Below are positions 19,805 through 27,545 of a DNA stretch of 64,000 nucleotides, piece by piece. This DNA comes from an uncultured Sphingomonadaceae bacterium. Lineage in GTDB: Bacteria > Pseudomonadota > Alphaproteobacteria > Sphingomonadales > Sphingomonadaceae. The stretch is from NCBI GenBank assembly GCA_947488625.1, contig CANKZR010000001.1, forward strand, positions 1,736,001 through 1,800,000. The letters run 5' to 3'. The position numbers and the translations under genes are program-made. Under the pieces are notes generated by a model. That model did not search any database and was not told the DNA's origin. It worked only from the letters and a program-made list of their open reading frames with translations. The stretch's first letter is position 1; each line of letters begins with the position of its first letter.

Positions 19805-20719
19805 TTAGCGCCGCGTCATGATCATCGAGGCACCCTCGACCCCGTAGGCGCCGCACAGGGGAACGATGGCGCAGTGCACGTTCAGCGATGCGCCCTTGTT
19901 CGCCAGCAGGTCCAGGTCGCAATTGGTTGCGCAGTCACGCTCCAGCACCTTGTCGAGAATCTTGCGAAAGGCGTGCTGGTGTTCGCGCACGATCACATCG
20001 TCCAGGCGGATGCCCATCAGCTTCTCGTGCGAGATGCCGAGCCAGTCTTCCAGCGTGGCGTCGGCCATCGCGATAAGGCCGCGCGGCGACAGGCGGACGT
20101 AGCTGACATCGGGATTGCGGCTGATCGCCTCCAGCATGGCTTCCTTCGCGTCGGCCATGCGGTAGCGTTCGACCTCCTCGGTAATATCGCGCAGCAGCAG
20201 CACGAACTGCTCACCCAGGGGGATGGACTGGAAGTTGACCCACCGCCCCTTGCGCCGCTGCGAAGGCAGGTCGGCGGCCAAGGCTTCCCTGGTTTCGATT
20301 GTCCGGCGATACTGCACCTGCATCACGCTGCCCTCCAGCTCCGGCAGGCACTGCGTAAGACGGACGCCGGGCTGGAGCGGTTCGAGATCGAGGAACTCCT
20401 TCGCCTGCCTGTTGGCGTAAAGTATCACCTCGTCGCGGTCGCACACCAGGAGCCCTTCCTTCAGGCGCTCCGACAGCGAGATCAGCTGCTGGTCGGCCGT
20501 CATCGCGCCGCTGCCCCCCGCGGGCCGGGCCATCTGCTCGAAAATCTCGGCCCCGGTCAGCACGTGCGACACGCGGCCGTGGGTGGTAATGGCGACGGGC
20601 CTGGAAAGTGCCGTTTCCCGCCACTTGGCGAAAGATCGCACCAGTTCGGCGGACGTGACGCTCTCCACCGGTGTCTGGTCTTGTGACGTGTTCAAGTCAT
20701 GCAAATCGCTGCCCCACAT
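19805..20719 (-). CDS. PAS-domain protein with a Phd/YefM-like N-terminal domain
   Basis: This 304-aa soluble protein starts MWGSDLHDLNTSQDQ. Residues 20-65 (SVTSAELVRSFAKWRETA and PVAITTHGRVSHVLTGAEIF) read like a Phd/YefM antitoxin DNA-binding fold. Two PAS-like domains follow: one at about 80-180 (DRDEVILYANRQAKEFLDLE and LLLRDITEEVERYRM) and one at about 185-300 (LEAISRNPDVSYVRLSPRG to ASMIMTRR). There is no kinase, GGDEF or other output domain. No toxin partner is next to it. It could be a PAS-sensing transcription regulator; that role is inference. Confidence 0.6.
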   Translation of the reverse strand: MWGSDLHDLNTSQDQTPVESVTSAELVRSFAKWRETALSRPVAITTHGRVSHVLTGAEIFEQMARPAGGSGAMTADQQLISLSERLKEGLLVCDRDEVILYANRQAKEFLDLEPLQPGVRLTQCLPELEGSVMQVQYRRTIETREALAADLPSQRRKGRWVNFQSIPLGEQFVLLLRDITEEVERYRMADAKEAMLEAISRNPDVSYVRLSPRGLIAMADATLEDWLGISHEKLMGIRLDDVIVREHQHAFRKILDKVLERDCATNCDLDLLANKGASLNVHCAIVPLCGAYGVEGASMIMTRR

Positions 20720-20920
20720 AATGCGTACCCCAATGTGACGGACGAGGTTTTAGCGAACCTCGCCCCACAAAGTCTTGTCCTTCCGTAAAGACGGAAAAGG
20801 CTAATGGCAAAAGCCTTCAAGAAAAGAAATTTAATTACAAGTGATCATTGATAACAACCAAGGCGATGATGGTTAAGACTATCGCTTTGTATAGATCGGC
20901 CAGCTTTCAATACGCCGCAC

Positions 20921-22141
20921 TTACTGGATTTCGGCGCCAACCTCCCAGTCCGTCCCCTGCCGCGGCTCCATCCCCTCGCTGATCATCAGGGTATAGGAGC
21001 CGGCCGTTCCGCCGTAGCCCTGCGCCCGCACACGCAGCATGTCCAGCAGGCCGGGCTGGTCGGCAACCAGGCCAAGGTCCACCGGCAACAGTGCGTTCAG
21101 ATCACCGCCCCCGTCATCATCGCTGGCCACCACGGCGAAACCCAGCGGGGTGTCGAAGCCCAGTTCGAGGTAGGAATCGATTTCGCCGCCGAAGTCGGGA
21201 TCGCCCGCGCCGCTGGCGCCCATGCGGATGGTCACCTCGCCATTCCCCGCGCGGATCGCCGCCTTCGCCGCCTCGCTCAGCTGGTAGTCGATGTGGCTGG
21301 GCATCAGCGAGGGGTCGGCGGCCTCGCCATAACCGGAGGCAAGCTCCCCGCTCGCCTCGTCATCAAAGCCGATCACCTGCAAGGGCAATTGCGCCAAGGC
21401 CTCCCGCTGCTCTCGCACGCGCAAGCGGTAGCCGCCTTCGCTCTCGCCCAGCCCTCTTGCGGCGATGGTGTAGGTGCCGGTGTCGGCGAAGGTGTGCCGC
21501 AATACGGAGTTCAGCCCCTCCCCCCCGTCATCGTCGGAGGCGACCGTTTCGCCGCCGGGATCGCGCAGTTCCAGATAGGGATCGAGATTGTCATCGGTGG
21601 CCACCAGGGCGATTTCCACAGCCTCCCCCGCCTGGCCCTGCATGGTGAAGAGATGTTCCTCCCCCGCCAGCGTGCCCGTTTCGCGCGCGCCGTAGCTGAC
21701 TGCGCGGGTGCCAACCGCGACATAATTGCTTGTGGAAAGGCGCAGGTCGAAACTGCCGCCGTAGCTCGCCTCGTCTTCGTCCCATCCGGCATCGAAGCTG
21801 TCGACTTCCAGCGTGATGCGGCGGCTGCGGTCTTCCGCTGCAATGCGCGCGCGTGGATTGAGATCGTCGCCGCCGTCGTCATCTTCAACGATCAGTTCGC
21901 CGCCCGCATCCAGCACGCGCAGGACGGGATCGAAGCCATCGCGCGAAATCACGTCGACTTGCATCGCGGTATCGGCAGGCACGGTAAGCCCGAAGACAGC
22001 CGCCTCCCCGTCCACTTCGCCCTGGAAAATGCGCGCGTCGCTTTGCGCGCCGTCCAGATCGCGAACCTGCGCGCTGGCTGGCGATGTCAGCAGGGCGCTG
22101 GCCCCGGCTAGCAGGATTGCGGTGCGGATTGGCTTGGTCAT
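20921..22141 (-). CDS. Secreted protein with repeated PPC-like beta domains
   Basis: The 406-aa product has a signal peptide (MTKPIRTAILLAGASALL then TSPASA, cut near residue 25). It then carries three to four copies of a beta-rich unit. Each holds a DDDGG(D/E)LN motif (VEDDDGGDDLNPRARI, ASDDDGGEGLNSVLRH, ASDDDGGGDLNALLPV), resembling bacterial pre-peptidase C-terminal domains, with possible calcium-binding acidic loops. No catalytic domain is attached, so it is not a protease itself. It is probably periplasmic or extracellular. An upstream ATG at 22189 would disrupt the signal peptide and is rejected. Confidence 0.65.
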   Translation of the reverse strand: MTKPIRTAILLAGASALLTSPASAQVRDLDGAQSDARIFQGEVDGEAAVFGLTVPADTAMQVDVISRDGFDPVLRVLDAGGELIVEDDDGGDDLNPRARIAAEDRSRRITLEVDSFDAGWDEDEASYGGSFDLRLSTSNYVAVGTRAVSYGARETGTLAGEEHLFTMQGQAGEAVEIALVATDDNLDPYLELRDPGGETVASDDDGGEGLNSVLRHTFADTGTYTIAARGLGESEGGYRLRVREQREALAQLPLQVIGFDDEASGELASGYGEAADPSLMPSHIDYQLSEAAKAAIRAGNGEVTIRMGASGAGDPDFGGEIDSYLELGFDTPLGFAVVASDDDGGGDLNALLPVDLGLVADQPGLLDMLRVRAQGYGGTAGSYTLMISEGMEPRQGTDWEVGAEIQ

Positions 22142-22209
22142 CGAGTAGTCCCCTGTTGGCGTGCGCAAAAGCATTTCGCCTGCAACCATTAAAGATTATC
22201 GAAGCCCGT

Positions 22210-22761
22210 TCAATCGCCGCTTTTGCCCGTCCCTCCGCGCCACTCGTCGGACAGGATCGCCCAGAGCCAGGTATCGGTCCAGCCGATATGCGTTTTCATG
22301 GTATGGCGCAGGTGCCCTTCGCGCGTGAAGCCGAGGCGTTCGAGCAATGCGTTGGAGCGGACATTGCGCGGATCGACATCGGCATAGATGCGATGAAATC
22401 CCTCCTCCCGGAACAGGTGCGTCACCAGCGCGCTGACGCACTCGCGCGCAATCCCGCGCCCGCCGTTGCCGGGCACCATGATATAGCCGATCTCGGCCAC
22501 CTGCTCCACATTGCTGCTGGCCACCATGCGGAAAACCGGATCGCCGCCCCCGTGCGGCTCGCAAATCCAGGTGCGCCCGTTCCACGTGCCGCGCGTGTCG
22601 AACAGGTATTCGCGAAATTCTTGCAGATCGTCGAACGGCCCCCGTCCCCAGTAGCGCATCTGCGTATCGCTGGAGAAGGCGGGCCAGAAGGCGGTTTCAT
22701 CGCCCTGCTTGAGCGGGCGGCAGTGAAAGCGCGGCGTTGTGATTATGGGAGTGTTGGACAT
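22210..22761 (-). CDS. GNAT-family N-acetyltransferase (RimJ/RimL type)
   Basis: The 183-aa protein starts MSNTPIITTPRFHCRPLKQG. It has the acetyl-CoA binding region IGYIMVPGNGGRGIARECVS (motif A, residues about 92-111) and the RimL-type ending VDPRNVRSNALLERLGFTRE. Such enzymes acetylate protein N-termini or small molecules; the substrate cannot be predicted. It stands alone, between the secreted repeat protein and a copy of the degenerate intergenic repeat. Confidence 0.85.
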   Translation of the reverse strand: MSNTPIITTPRFHCRPLKQGDETAFWPAFSSDTQMRYWGRGPFDDLQEFREYLFDTRGTWNGRTWICEPHGGGDPVFRMVASSNVEQVAEIGYIMVPGNGGRGIARECVSALVTHLFREEGFHRIYADVDPRNVRSNALLERLGFTREGHLRHTMKTHIGWTDTWLWAILSDEWRGGTGKSGD

Positions 22762-22819
22762 CGGGACGGTGATAGCAGGCGCGTCGAGTGGCGCCAGTAT
22801 CGGTGCAATGCGATGTGGA

Positions 22820-22905
22820 TAGTGGTGGTAAGCGGACTGTTCGGGACGACGAATGCAACCAGATAGAGCTGCCCTTCAGCTAACGACCCCTTTGTGGACC
22901 ATTCA
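22820..22905. repeat. Degenerate intergenic repeat, copy 1
   Basis: The sequence has the elements TAAGCGGACTGTTC, then GAGCTGCCCTTCAGCTAACG, then ACCCCTTTGTGGACC. The same order recurs, more or less decayed, near 24241-24385, 24851-24975, 25206-25265, 26211-26275 and 27770-27850. The most constant piece is (T/A)GCTAACGACCC followed by a G-CGGAC-like trimer. Only eye alignment was done. Confidence 0.45.
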
Positions 22906-22998
22906 TCGTCGGCAAGACTTAGCTTCGGGGAGCGGGACATGGAAGCCCGTCGAACCTTAATGGAACCAGAGGGGTTCCGCTGGTCAGGTTGGATCATG

Positions 22999-23418
22999 TC
23001 AAAGCTTCTGAAAATCGATCCTACTTCGTTCAAGCGCGTCTGCGAGAGTGGTGTCATCCAGCACGGCCAGGAAAGCGCCCATCGCCGTGCCCAGGATTGG
23101 TGTCAGACCGCAGCCCTGGCTAAGAATACAATTGTCGCAGTCGGCTGGCTGCATATCGGGCTCGGTTTCTCGCACTACAGCTCCCAGACTAATGCTTCTT
23201 GGGTCACGGGCCAGCGAGAAGCCTCCGCCTCTGCCGCGCGCAGTGTGCAGCAGACCTAGCTTGCCAAGGTGGTTTACGACCTTGGTCAAATGGTTTCGCG
23301 AGATGCCGTGCTGCGTTGCTACGTCGGCGATCGACAGGCGTTTCTTGGGATTGGCTGCTGCCTGCAGCAGAATGCGCAAGGCAAAGTCGGTATGCAATGT
23401 GAGTTTAATGACGCGCAC
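22999..23418 (-). CDS. nsrR: Rrf2-family transcriptional regulator, NsrR type
   Basis: The 139-aa protein has the Rrf2 winged-helix domain (LTLHTDFALRILLQAA, then ISRNHLTKVVNHLGKLGLL) and three cysteines in CDNCILSQGCG (Cys94, Cys97, Cys103), spaced as in NsrR, where they hold an NO-sensitive iron-sulfur cluster. It is divergent from a globin gene. Two NsrR-like palindromes lie in the shared intergenic region (23424-23447 and 23465-23479). This suggests repression of both genes relieved by nitric oxide. The start is GTG at 23418 with GGAG immediately upstream, unusually close; the exact start is uncertain. NsrR rather than IscR is preferred because of the target gene. Confidence 0.8.
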   Translation of the reverse strand: MRVIKLTLHTDFALRILLQAAANPKKRLSIADVATQHGISRNHLTKVVNHLGKLGLLHTARGRGGGFSLARDPRSISLGAVVRETEPDMQPADCDNCILSQGCGLTPILGTAMGAFLAVLDDTTLADALERSRIDFQKL

Positions 23419-23423
23419 TCCAA

Positions 23424-23447
23424 TTGATGCTTTCTATTTACATCTTA
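23424..23447. promoter_or_regulatory. NsrR-like half-palindrome next to nsrR
   Basis: TTGATG and CATCTTA flank an 11-nt AT-rich core, giving a GATG-N11-CATC dyad that resembles the outer arms of the NsrR consensus. It lies 6 nt upstream of the regulator's start codon, a position for autorepression. The match is partial. Confidence 0.45.
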
Positions 23448-23464
23448 AACGCGAGCTGTATAGA

Positions 23465-23479
23465 TGCATTTTGAATGCA
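23465..23479. promoter_or_regulatory. NsrR-like operator in front of the globin gene
   Basis: A perfect inverted repeat TGCATT-TTG-AATGCA, embedded in GATGCATTTTGAATGCAA, lies 16 nt before the globin start codon. It matches the inner part of the known NsrR consensus (GATGCATTT with AAATGCATC). Binding would block transcription or initiation of the globin gene. Confidence 0.6.
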
Positions 23480-23495
23480 ACAAAAAGGATCGGCA

Positions 23496-23948
23496 ATGAC
23501 CCGCACACTTTCCCCCGAAGCAATGGCAACCGTCAAGGCTACAGCGCCCGCCCTCAGGGTGCATGGACTGGCCATCACCGAGCGCATGTACGAGCGTATG
23601 TTTGCAGCGCATCCGGAGGTGAAGGATATGTTCGATCAGGCGGCTCAGGAATCGGGCGAGCAACCGAAGAGGCTTGCAGGTGCCATCCTCGCTTACGCCG
23701 AGAATGTCGACAAACTCGAGAATTTGACTGGCCCGGTCATGCGCATGGCACGGCGCCACGTGGAAACTCACGTAAAGCCCGAACACTATCCGATCGTGGC
23801 CGACAACCTGCTCGCCGCGATCAAGGATGTGCTGGGAGAAGTTGCCACCGACGAAATCCTAGCCGCCTGGGGCGACGCATACTGGTATCTGGCCGATATC
23901 CTGATTGCACAAGAGTCCGAGTTATACAATGCGCAATCCCATTCCTGA
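23496..23948 (+). CDS. Single-domain globin related to flavohemoglobin
   Basis: The 150-aa protein aligns by eye with the haem domain of Hmp. It has the B10 tyrosine in ITERMYERMF (Tyr32), the E-helix AAQESGEQ, and the proximal histidine in RRHVETHVKPEHYPI (His88 by alignment), ending AWGDAYWYLADILI and ESELYN. It stops where Hmp would continue into its FAD/NAD reductase domain, so it is a single-domain globin and needs another protein for electrons. AAGGA precedes the ATG. The NsrR-type regulator and operator indicate a role in nitric oxide detoxification, probably as a dioxygenase. The DUF1971 gene follows 7 nt later. Confidence 0.88.
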   Translation: MTRTLSPEAMATVKATAPALRVHGLAITERMYERMFAAHPEVKDMFDQAAQESGEQPKRLAGAILAYAENVDKLENLTGPVMRMARRHVETHVKPEHYPIVADNLLAAIKDVLGEVATDEILAAWGDAYWYLADILIAQESELYNAQSHS

Positions 23949-23955
23949 GGGCGGC

Positions 23956-24225
23956 ATGCCAACACCATACAAGACGACCCCGCGGTTCGACGAAAACACC
24001 CTGCCCGAGGCCATTCGTAACGCGCATAGCACCAAGGCGGGGGTGTGGGGTCTGTTGGTGGTAGACGAAGGAAGCGCCCGGCTCGTATTCCACGAACCGC
24101 GGCGGGAGGTAGAAGTCTTCCCCGGCAGGCCAGCGAAGATCCCACCACAGTCAATTCATCACGTGGAAACCGCGCAAGATGTGCAACTGCACGTCGAGTT
24201 CTTCCGGGAGGAGCCAAATCCGTGA
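23956..24225 (+). CDS. DUF1971 / TehB N-terminal-like cupin protein
   Basis: The 89-aa product begins MPTPYKTTPRFDENTLPEAI, then has AHSTKAGVWGLLVVDEGSAR and HVETAQDVQLHVEFFREEP. This is the DUF1971 pattern, a small cupin-like fold seen alone or at the N-terminus of some TehB tellurite-resistance proteins. It lies 7 nt after the globin gene, with the SD GAGGGCGG, so it is in the same NO-regulated unit. In other bacteria DUF1971 genes also sit beside NsrR and haem-protein genes. Its biochemical function is unknown. Confidence 0.8.
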   Translation: MPTPYKTTPRFDENTLPEAIRNAHSTKAGVWGLLVVDEGSARLVFHEPRREVEVFPGRPAKIPPQSIHHVETAQDVQLHVEFFREEPNP

Positions 24226-24240
24226 TCCGCATCGGGTAAG

Positions 24241-24385
24241 AGCGAACGGCAGCTTCCCACCCTAATTTCAGACTATCCCGCGCTCTGCAGATTTTCCCAT
24301 TGGCGGACTGGCAGCTTTGCCAAGTCTTCCACCGAATTTCGCCTGTCTGCTAACGACCCAATTGCGGACGTTCGCCTGTTGGCCT
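24241..24385. repeat. Degenerate intergenic repeat, copy 2
   Basis: The elements CCCGCGCTCTGCAGATTTTC, TGGCGGACTGGCAGCTT and CTGCTAACGACCCAATTGCG occur in order. It is the longest and best-preserved copy, and shares its middle block with copy 3 (GCGCTTTGCAGAATTTCCCG then CAGCGGACTGGCAGCTTCG). Confidence 0.55.
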
Positions 24386-24397
24386 AGATTAAGCCGC

Positions 24398-24850
24398 ATG
24401 CTGACCTTGGGCGCAATCATGAAAATCATCGAAAAAAGCGGCCATGTTCTGTTCGAGAACTTCAAACACGCTTTGGTCTTCGATCCACAAGCGCAGTTTA
24501 TGATCTGTGATATTGCCAATGATCAGCGGAGTAATCCTTGGAGCGCGATCAGTATTGACACAGGGGAACTGACCGAGAATGTTTCCCATGAGGTCGGAAT
24601 TGGGCCATTCTTCGACAGCGTGCTTTATTTTATCAGCAGAGACCGCGACTGCATTCTGCTGCTATTGCCAGAAGCGGACGTCGCTATCCAACTGGCTCAA
24701 CGCCCTGATTCAATGCTCGCGAGCCAAGAGCAAGAGTCAGAAATCTCAAGTTACCAGAGTGCATTAGATTTCGCCAAGCTTGGTGAGCGAAACAAGCCTT
24801 GGACACAGTTCGTATATGAGTGGAAGGAACTACCGTCGAAATTTGGCTAA
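24398..24850 (+). CDS. Hypothetical protein
   Basis: The 150-aa open frame starts at ATG 24398, or more likely at ATG 24419 (MKIIEKSGHVLFENFKHALV). It contains no motif I recognise. The protein is soluble, fairly acidic, with a mixed alpha/beta appearance and a hydrophobic strand SVLYFISRDRDCILLLLPEA. It is flanked on both sides by copies of the degenerate repeat, and its base composition is AT-richer than its neighbours. It may be a transferred or fast-evolving accessory gene. Confidence 0.5.
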   Translation: MLTLGAIMKIIEKSGHVLFENFKHALVFDPQAQFMICDIANDQRSNPWSAISIDTGELTENVSHEVGIGPFFDSVLYFISRDRDCILLLLPEADVAIQLAQRPDSMLASQEQESEISSYQSALDFAKLGERNKPWTQFVYEWKELPSKFG

Positions 24851-24975
24851 CTTCCGCTTTCCACCCCCTTTCGGACGTTCCCGCGCTTTGCAGAATTTCC
24901 CGTCAGCGGACTGGCAGCTTCGCCCCTGTTCTTGTCGAAAGCGAACTGCCATCTAACGCCCCCGTTGCTGATGTT
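24851..24975. repeat. Degenerate intergenic repeat, copy 3
   Basis: CCGCTTTCCACCCCCTTTCG, TTCCCGCGCTTTGCAGAATT, CAGCGGACTGGCAGCTTCG and CATCTAACGCCCCCGTTGC correspond block by block to copy 2. It begins within a few bases of the stop codon of the preceding gene. Confidence 0.55.
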
Positions 24976-24998
24976 TTAAAAATTGATAGGGTAGCGTC

Positions 24999-25205
24999 AT
25001 GGATGAGCCGTCTCCTTCGAAGTCCAAAGCGCCATCTCGCTTGGATTTTCTTCCGTTGGTGATCGCCTCGTTGCTTCTCTTATTCGCGAACGTGAATGGT
25101 TTGCCGAATAATTGGTCACTCGTGCTGCTGGCAGCTTCCTTCATTCTGTTGATTTTAGCCCTCGTCCGAATAGCTTCGTATTATTCTCGACCGAAGAACC
25201 GCTAA
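24999..25205 (+). CDS. Small two-helix membrane protein
   Basis: The 68-aa product has a polar N-terminus (MDEPSPSKSKAPSRLDF) followed by two hydrophobic helices, PLVIASLLLLFANV and WSLVLLAASFILLILALVRI, and a basic C-terminal tail, predicting an inner-membrane hairpin. The start is preceded by AGGGTAG as a modest ribosome-binding site. No family is recognised. It lies between repeat copies 3 and 4. Confidence 0.5.
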   Translation: MDEPSPSKSKAPSRLDFLPLVIASLLLLFANVNGLPNNWSLVLLAASFILLILALVRIASYYSRPKNR

Positions 25206-25434
25206 TCGCCCCAACTTCAGACGTTTTCACCTCTGGCGGATTTTCCCATCCCCGGCGTCGGCTAGCTGGCAATCAGGTTGCGAATAGCCTTAAGGTCTTC
25301 ACATCGAGCAAGGCCACTGGTGGGATCGTTGATCACCAATTTGCCCTCCAAAAATTTCATCGCAATGGACCCGATTGTTCCGTTTCTGAAGCCGTTCAAC
25401 TATCGAACAATCTCAGCCCGCCACCGGATAAAAT
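25206..25434. other. Non-coding spacer containing repeat copy 4
   Basis: The first 60 nt (CCAACTTCAGACGTTTTCAC, CTGGCGGATTTTCCCATC) are a decayed copy of the intergenic repeat. The remainder holds an inverted pair TGGTGGGATCG/TTGATCACCA around 25318-25340 that might be an operator for the following gene. No gene is seen. Confidence 0.35.
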
Positions 25435-26271
25435 ATGCCGAGCATCGCACTTGACCATTTGACCTGTATCGACGCGGATCCTTTCGCGTTGATCGAGATC
25501 GCCAGTGCGGCCGGCTATGATGCAATCTGCCCCTTCCTGTATACGATGCCCCAGCTTCCGTTGATGCCGCAGTATGATCTGATCCAAAATCGTGCCGACA
25601 CAAAAGCTTTAAGAGACAAGGCCGACGATAGCGGCATAGGCATAGATCTGGCGTATCCCCTCGCGATCGAGCCGGGCACGCAGACCCAGTCTCTTCGTCC
25701 GCTGTTTGATTGCGCCGCAGAGCTGGGAGCCAAGTTTCTCAATACTCTGGTCTTCGATCGCGATCTGGCCAGACGGGCTGCAACCGCCAGCGGGATGTGC
25801 GACCTGGCCGAGGAATACGGGGTGAAGCTCGCAGTCGAGTTCTATCCGATGTCCGCGCTTCGCTCCCTGGATGACGCACAGGTTTTGCTGGCTGCGGTTG
25901 AAAGGCCGAAAACGCTCGGCCTCAATATCGATCTCTTGCATTTGATCCGCTCTGGTGGCTCGGCCGATGACCTTGGGAAGATCGCGCCGGAGGCCATTTT
26001 TTGCGCGCAGGTTTGCGATGCGCCAGCCGCAATCGACTTCGACGAGAGGGAATATGAAGCCTCGTCCAACAGATTGATGCCGGGGATGGGGCAGCTTGAT
26101 GTTGCCGGCTTTCTCAACGCCATACCCGATTATTGCCTGGTGACGGTGGAAGTTCCACAACCTGAATCACTAGTTTTGCAAGTCAGCGCTCTTACCCGGG
26201 CCAAGCGAGCGTTTGACTCACTTCGGGACGAGCAGCTTCGCGCCCGTTCTCGTCAGAATTTCAACCGTTAG
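25435..26271 (+). CDS. Sugar-phosphate isomerase/epimerase-like TIM-barrel protein
   Basis: The 278-aa protein has the AP2EC (xylose-isomerase-like) layout. It starts with SIALDHLTCIDADPFALIEI and shows candidate metal ligands in LAVEFYPM (Glu), LNIDLLHLIRSG (Asp/His), CAQVCD and TVEVPQPES (Glu). Such enzymes isomerise or epimerise sugars and related hydroxyacids; the substrate is not predictable. The last 20 or so residues (SLRDEQLRARSRQNFNR) are encoded by sequence resembling the intergenic repeat, suggesting that the original stop was lost and the repeat now codes the C-terminus. No neighbouring pathway genes help. Confidence 0.7.
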   Translation: MPSIALDHLTCIDADPFALIEIASAAGYDAICPFLYTMPQLPLMPQYDLIQNRADTKALRDKADDSGIGIDLAYPLAIEPGTQTQSLRPLFDCAAELGAKFLNTLVFDRDLARRAATASGMCDLAEEYGVKLAVEFYPMSALRSLDDAQVLLAAVERPKTLGLNIDLLHLIRSGGSADDLGKIAPEAIFCAQVCDAPAAIDFDEREYEASSNRLMPGMGQLDVAGFLNAIPDYCLVTVEVPQPESLVLQVSALTRAKRAFDSLRDEQLRARSRQNFNR

Positions 26272-26301
26272 CCGTCGGCAGGCCAACACCCACCATTCGG
26301 G

Positions 26302-27234
26302 CTATCCCTGCGAGGATGCAGTGTGGGGATTGGCGGACCCGCGCCGTTGCACCGTTTCGAACAGCGATTCCGCCACGATCGTCTGGATCATCCGAATTCG
26401 CTGGGGATGCGTTCGGGCAAACGGAAACTGCGCCTGCTGATAGGACGCCACCCGGTCAGCAAAATACGAATACGATGCGGTATCGAAATGATCGTTGAGG
26501 GCGCGATCGAGTGTCCAGGCGGAGAAGTCGAAAGCCACACAGTAGTCCATCCACAGGACGTCGTTCATCGGCTCGGCAGCCTGGTGGCAGTTGATGCTGA
26601 AGTCCTGCGCGCCAACCAGGCCGGTTTCGCCCTGAACGCGCACGAAGTCCTCCACTGCCGTGGCAACTTTCGCTTCGAACGCCGCATTGTCCGGAACCTG
26701 GTCGACCGTACCTGTGAACCCTTCGTTAGAACCATTCGCGAAAGATCTGTTCGCGCTATTCAGATCGACCCTGACTTCAGGAACGAAATCGTCGCCTTCG
26801 AATGCGTCGATCACCGATCTGGACAATGCGACGCCTTCTTCCTGATCGGCGACTTTCAAGGCAATCGATACGAATGTCGCGGCGATCATCACGCCGATAG
26901 CCGTACGCGCCAGAGCTGCTGCATGTGACTTGCCGGAGTATTCGGCCTTTACGGGTGAACGCTTGCGATGTTTCGGTTGCGGTGAGCGTGCTGGTCGCAA
27001 TGGTCTCGACGGACGAGGCGCGTGTTTTTTGGCTCTCAAGGCATCATAAGCGGACCGTCGCGCGGGATTGCGCAGACACCGGTAAGCGTCGTTCAGCCTC
27101 TGCGCCTTGTCGACCGAAACTGGATTCCGGTTGGCATCCGGATGATACTTTCGCATCATGGCCTTGTATGCGGCCGTAACGACCTCCGGCTCAGCCGATG
27201 GGGAGACACCTAGAATTTTGTAATAGTCTTCCAG
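26302..27234 (-). CDS. J-domain membrane protein with an apparent CTG start
   Basis: Translated from CTG at 27234 the product is 310 aa. It opens with a complete J domain, LEDYYKILGVSPSAEPEVV through AAYKAMMRKYHPDAN, with the HPD motif intact. An in-frame stop TAA lies four codons upstream of the CTG, and there is no ATG, GTG or TTG before the internal ATG pair at 27159. Starting there would delete helix I and most of helix II of the J domain. After a basic linker (residues 66-100) comes one transmembrane helix (TAIGVMIAATFVSIALKV), then a periplasmic-looking domain without known motifs. J domains stimulate DnaK. Either CTG is used or the ATG has been lost by mutation. Confidence 0.65.
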   Translation of the reverse strand: MEDYYKILGVSPSAEPEVVTAAYKAMMRKYHPDANRNPVSVDKAQRLNDAYRCLRNPARRSAYDALRAKKHAPRPSRPLRPARSPQPKHRKRSPVKAEYSGKSHAAALARTAIGVMIAATFVSIALKVADQEEGVALSRSVIDAFEGDDFVPEVRVDLNSANRSFANGSNEGFTGTVDQVPDNAAFEAKVATAVEDFVRVQGETGLVGAQDFSINCHQAAEPMNDVLWMDYCVAFDFSAWTLDRALNDHFDTASYSYFADRVASYQQAQFPFARTHPQRIRMIQTIVAESLFETVQRRGSANPHTASSQG

Positions 27235-27545
27235 CGGCCCGCCCCGTTATATCGCCCGATTACATTATTCTATCTGAGCTACGCATCTTCTCACTGCTGG
27301 AACAATACGTAAAACTACCGGGGCGCATTCCTCAACCACAACCGCCTATCCAATCCACAGTTCATTTGGAGAGTGCGCAGACGCCGCTATGGGTGGGGGG
27401 CAGCCTGAGCGCATGGTTTCGCCACAAGCGGCTGGTCGGCTAGCGACCTTGTTGCGGGCGCTGTCTTAATAGCTTAGCGTGTTTTATAGTCTGGCTATGC
27501 GACGAGGATCGAACCCTGCGGCAGAACTATATCGCTGACCTGTTT
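27235..27545. other. Non-coding spacer, 311 bp
   Basis: No gene is supported. It must contain the promoter of the J-domain gene on the minus strand, where TATAAC occurs about 20 nt before the CTG. A minus-strand stretch near 27507-27516 reads GGTTCGATCC, like a tRNA T-loop, but there is no cloverleaf around it. Confidence 0.35.

Noticed and set aside
20921-22141. CRISPR-like or VNTR repeat signal from the recurring DDDGG-coding units
   Set aside because: The repeats are divergent protein domains of about 100 residues inside one reading frame, not direct DNA repeats with spacers. No CRISPR array was found anywhere in the window.
24930-24975. Integron-like attC core sites (CTAACG motifs) in the repeat copies
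   Set aside because: Only one copy fits RYYYAAC, no GTTRRRY partners are spaced to form an attC hairpin, and no integrase is present.
27198-27443. 81-codon plus-strand frame
   Set aside because: It overlaps the 5' end of the J-domain gene, has no ribosome-binding site and a coding pattern unlike the surrounding genes.
27500-27520. tRNA-like T-arm on the minus strand (GGTTCGATCC)
   Set aside because: The T-stem pairs poorly and no anticodon or acceptor stem can be folded around it.
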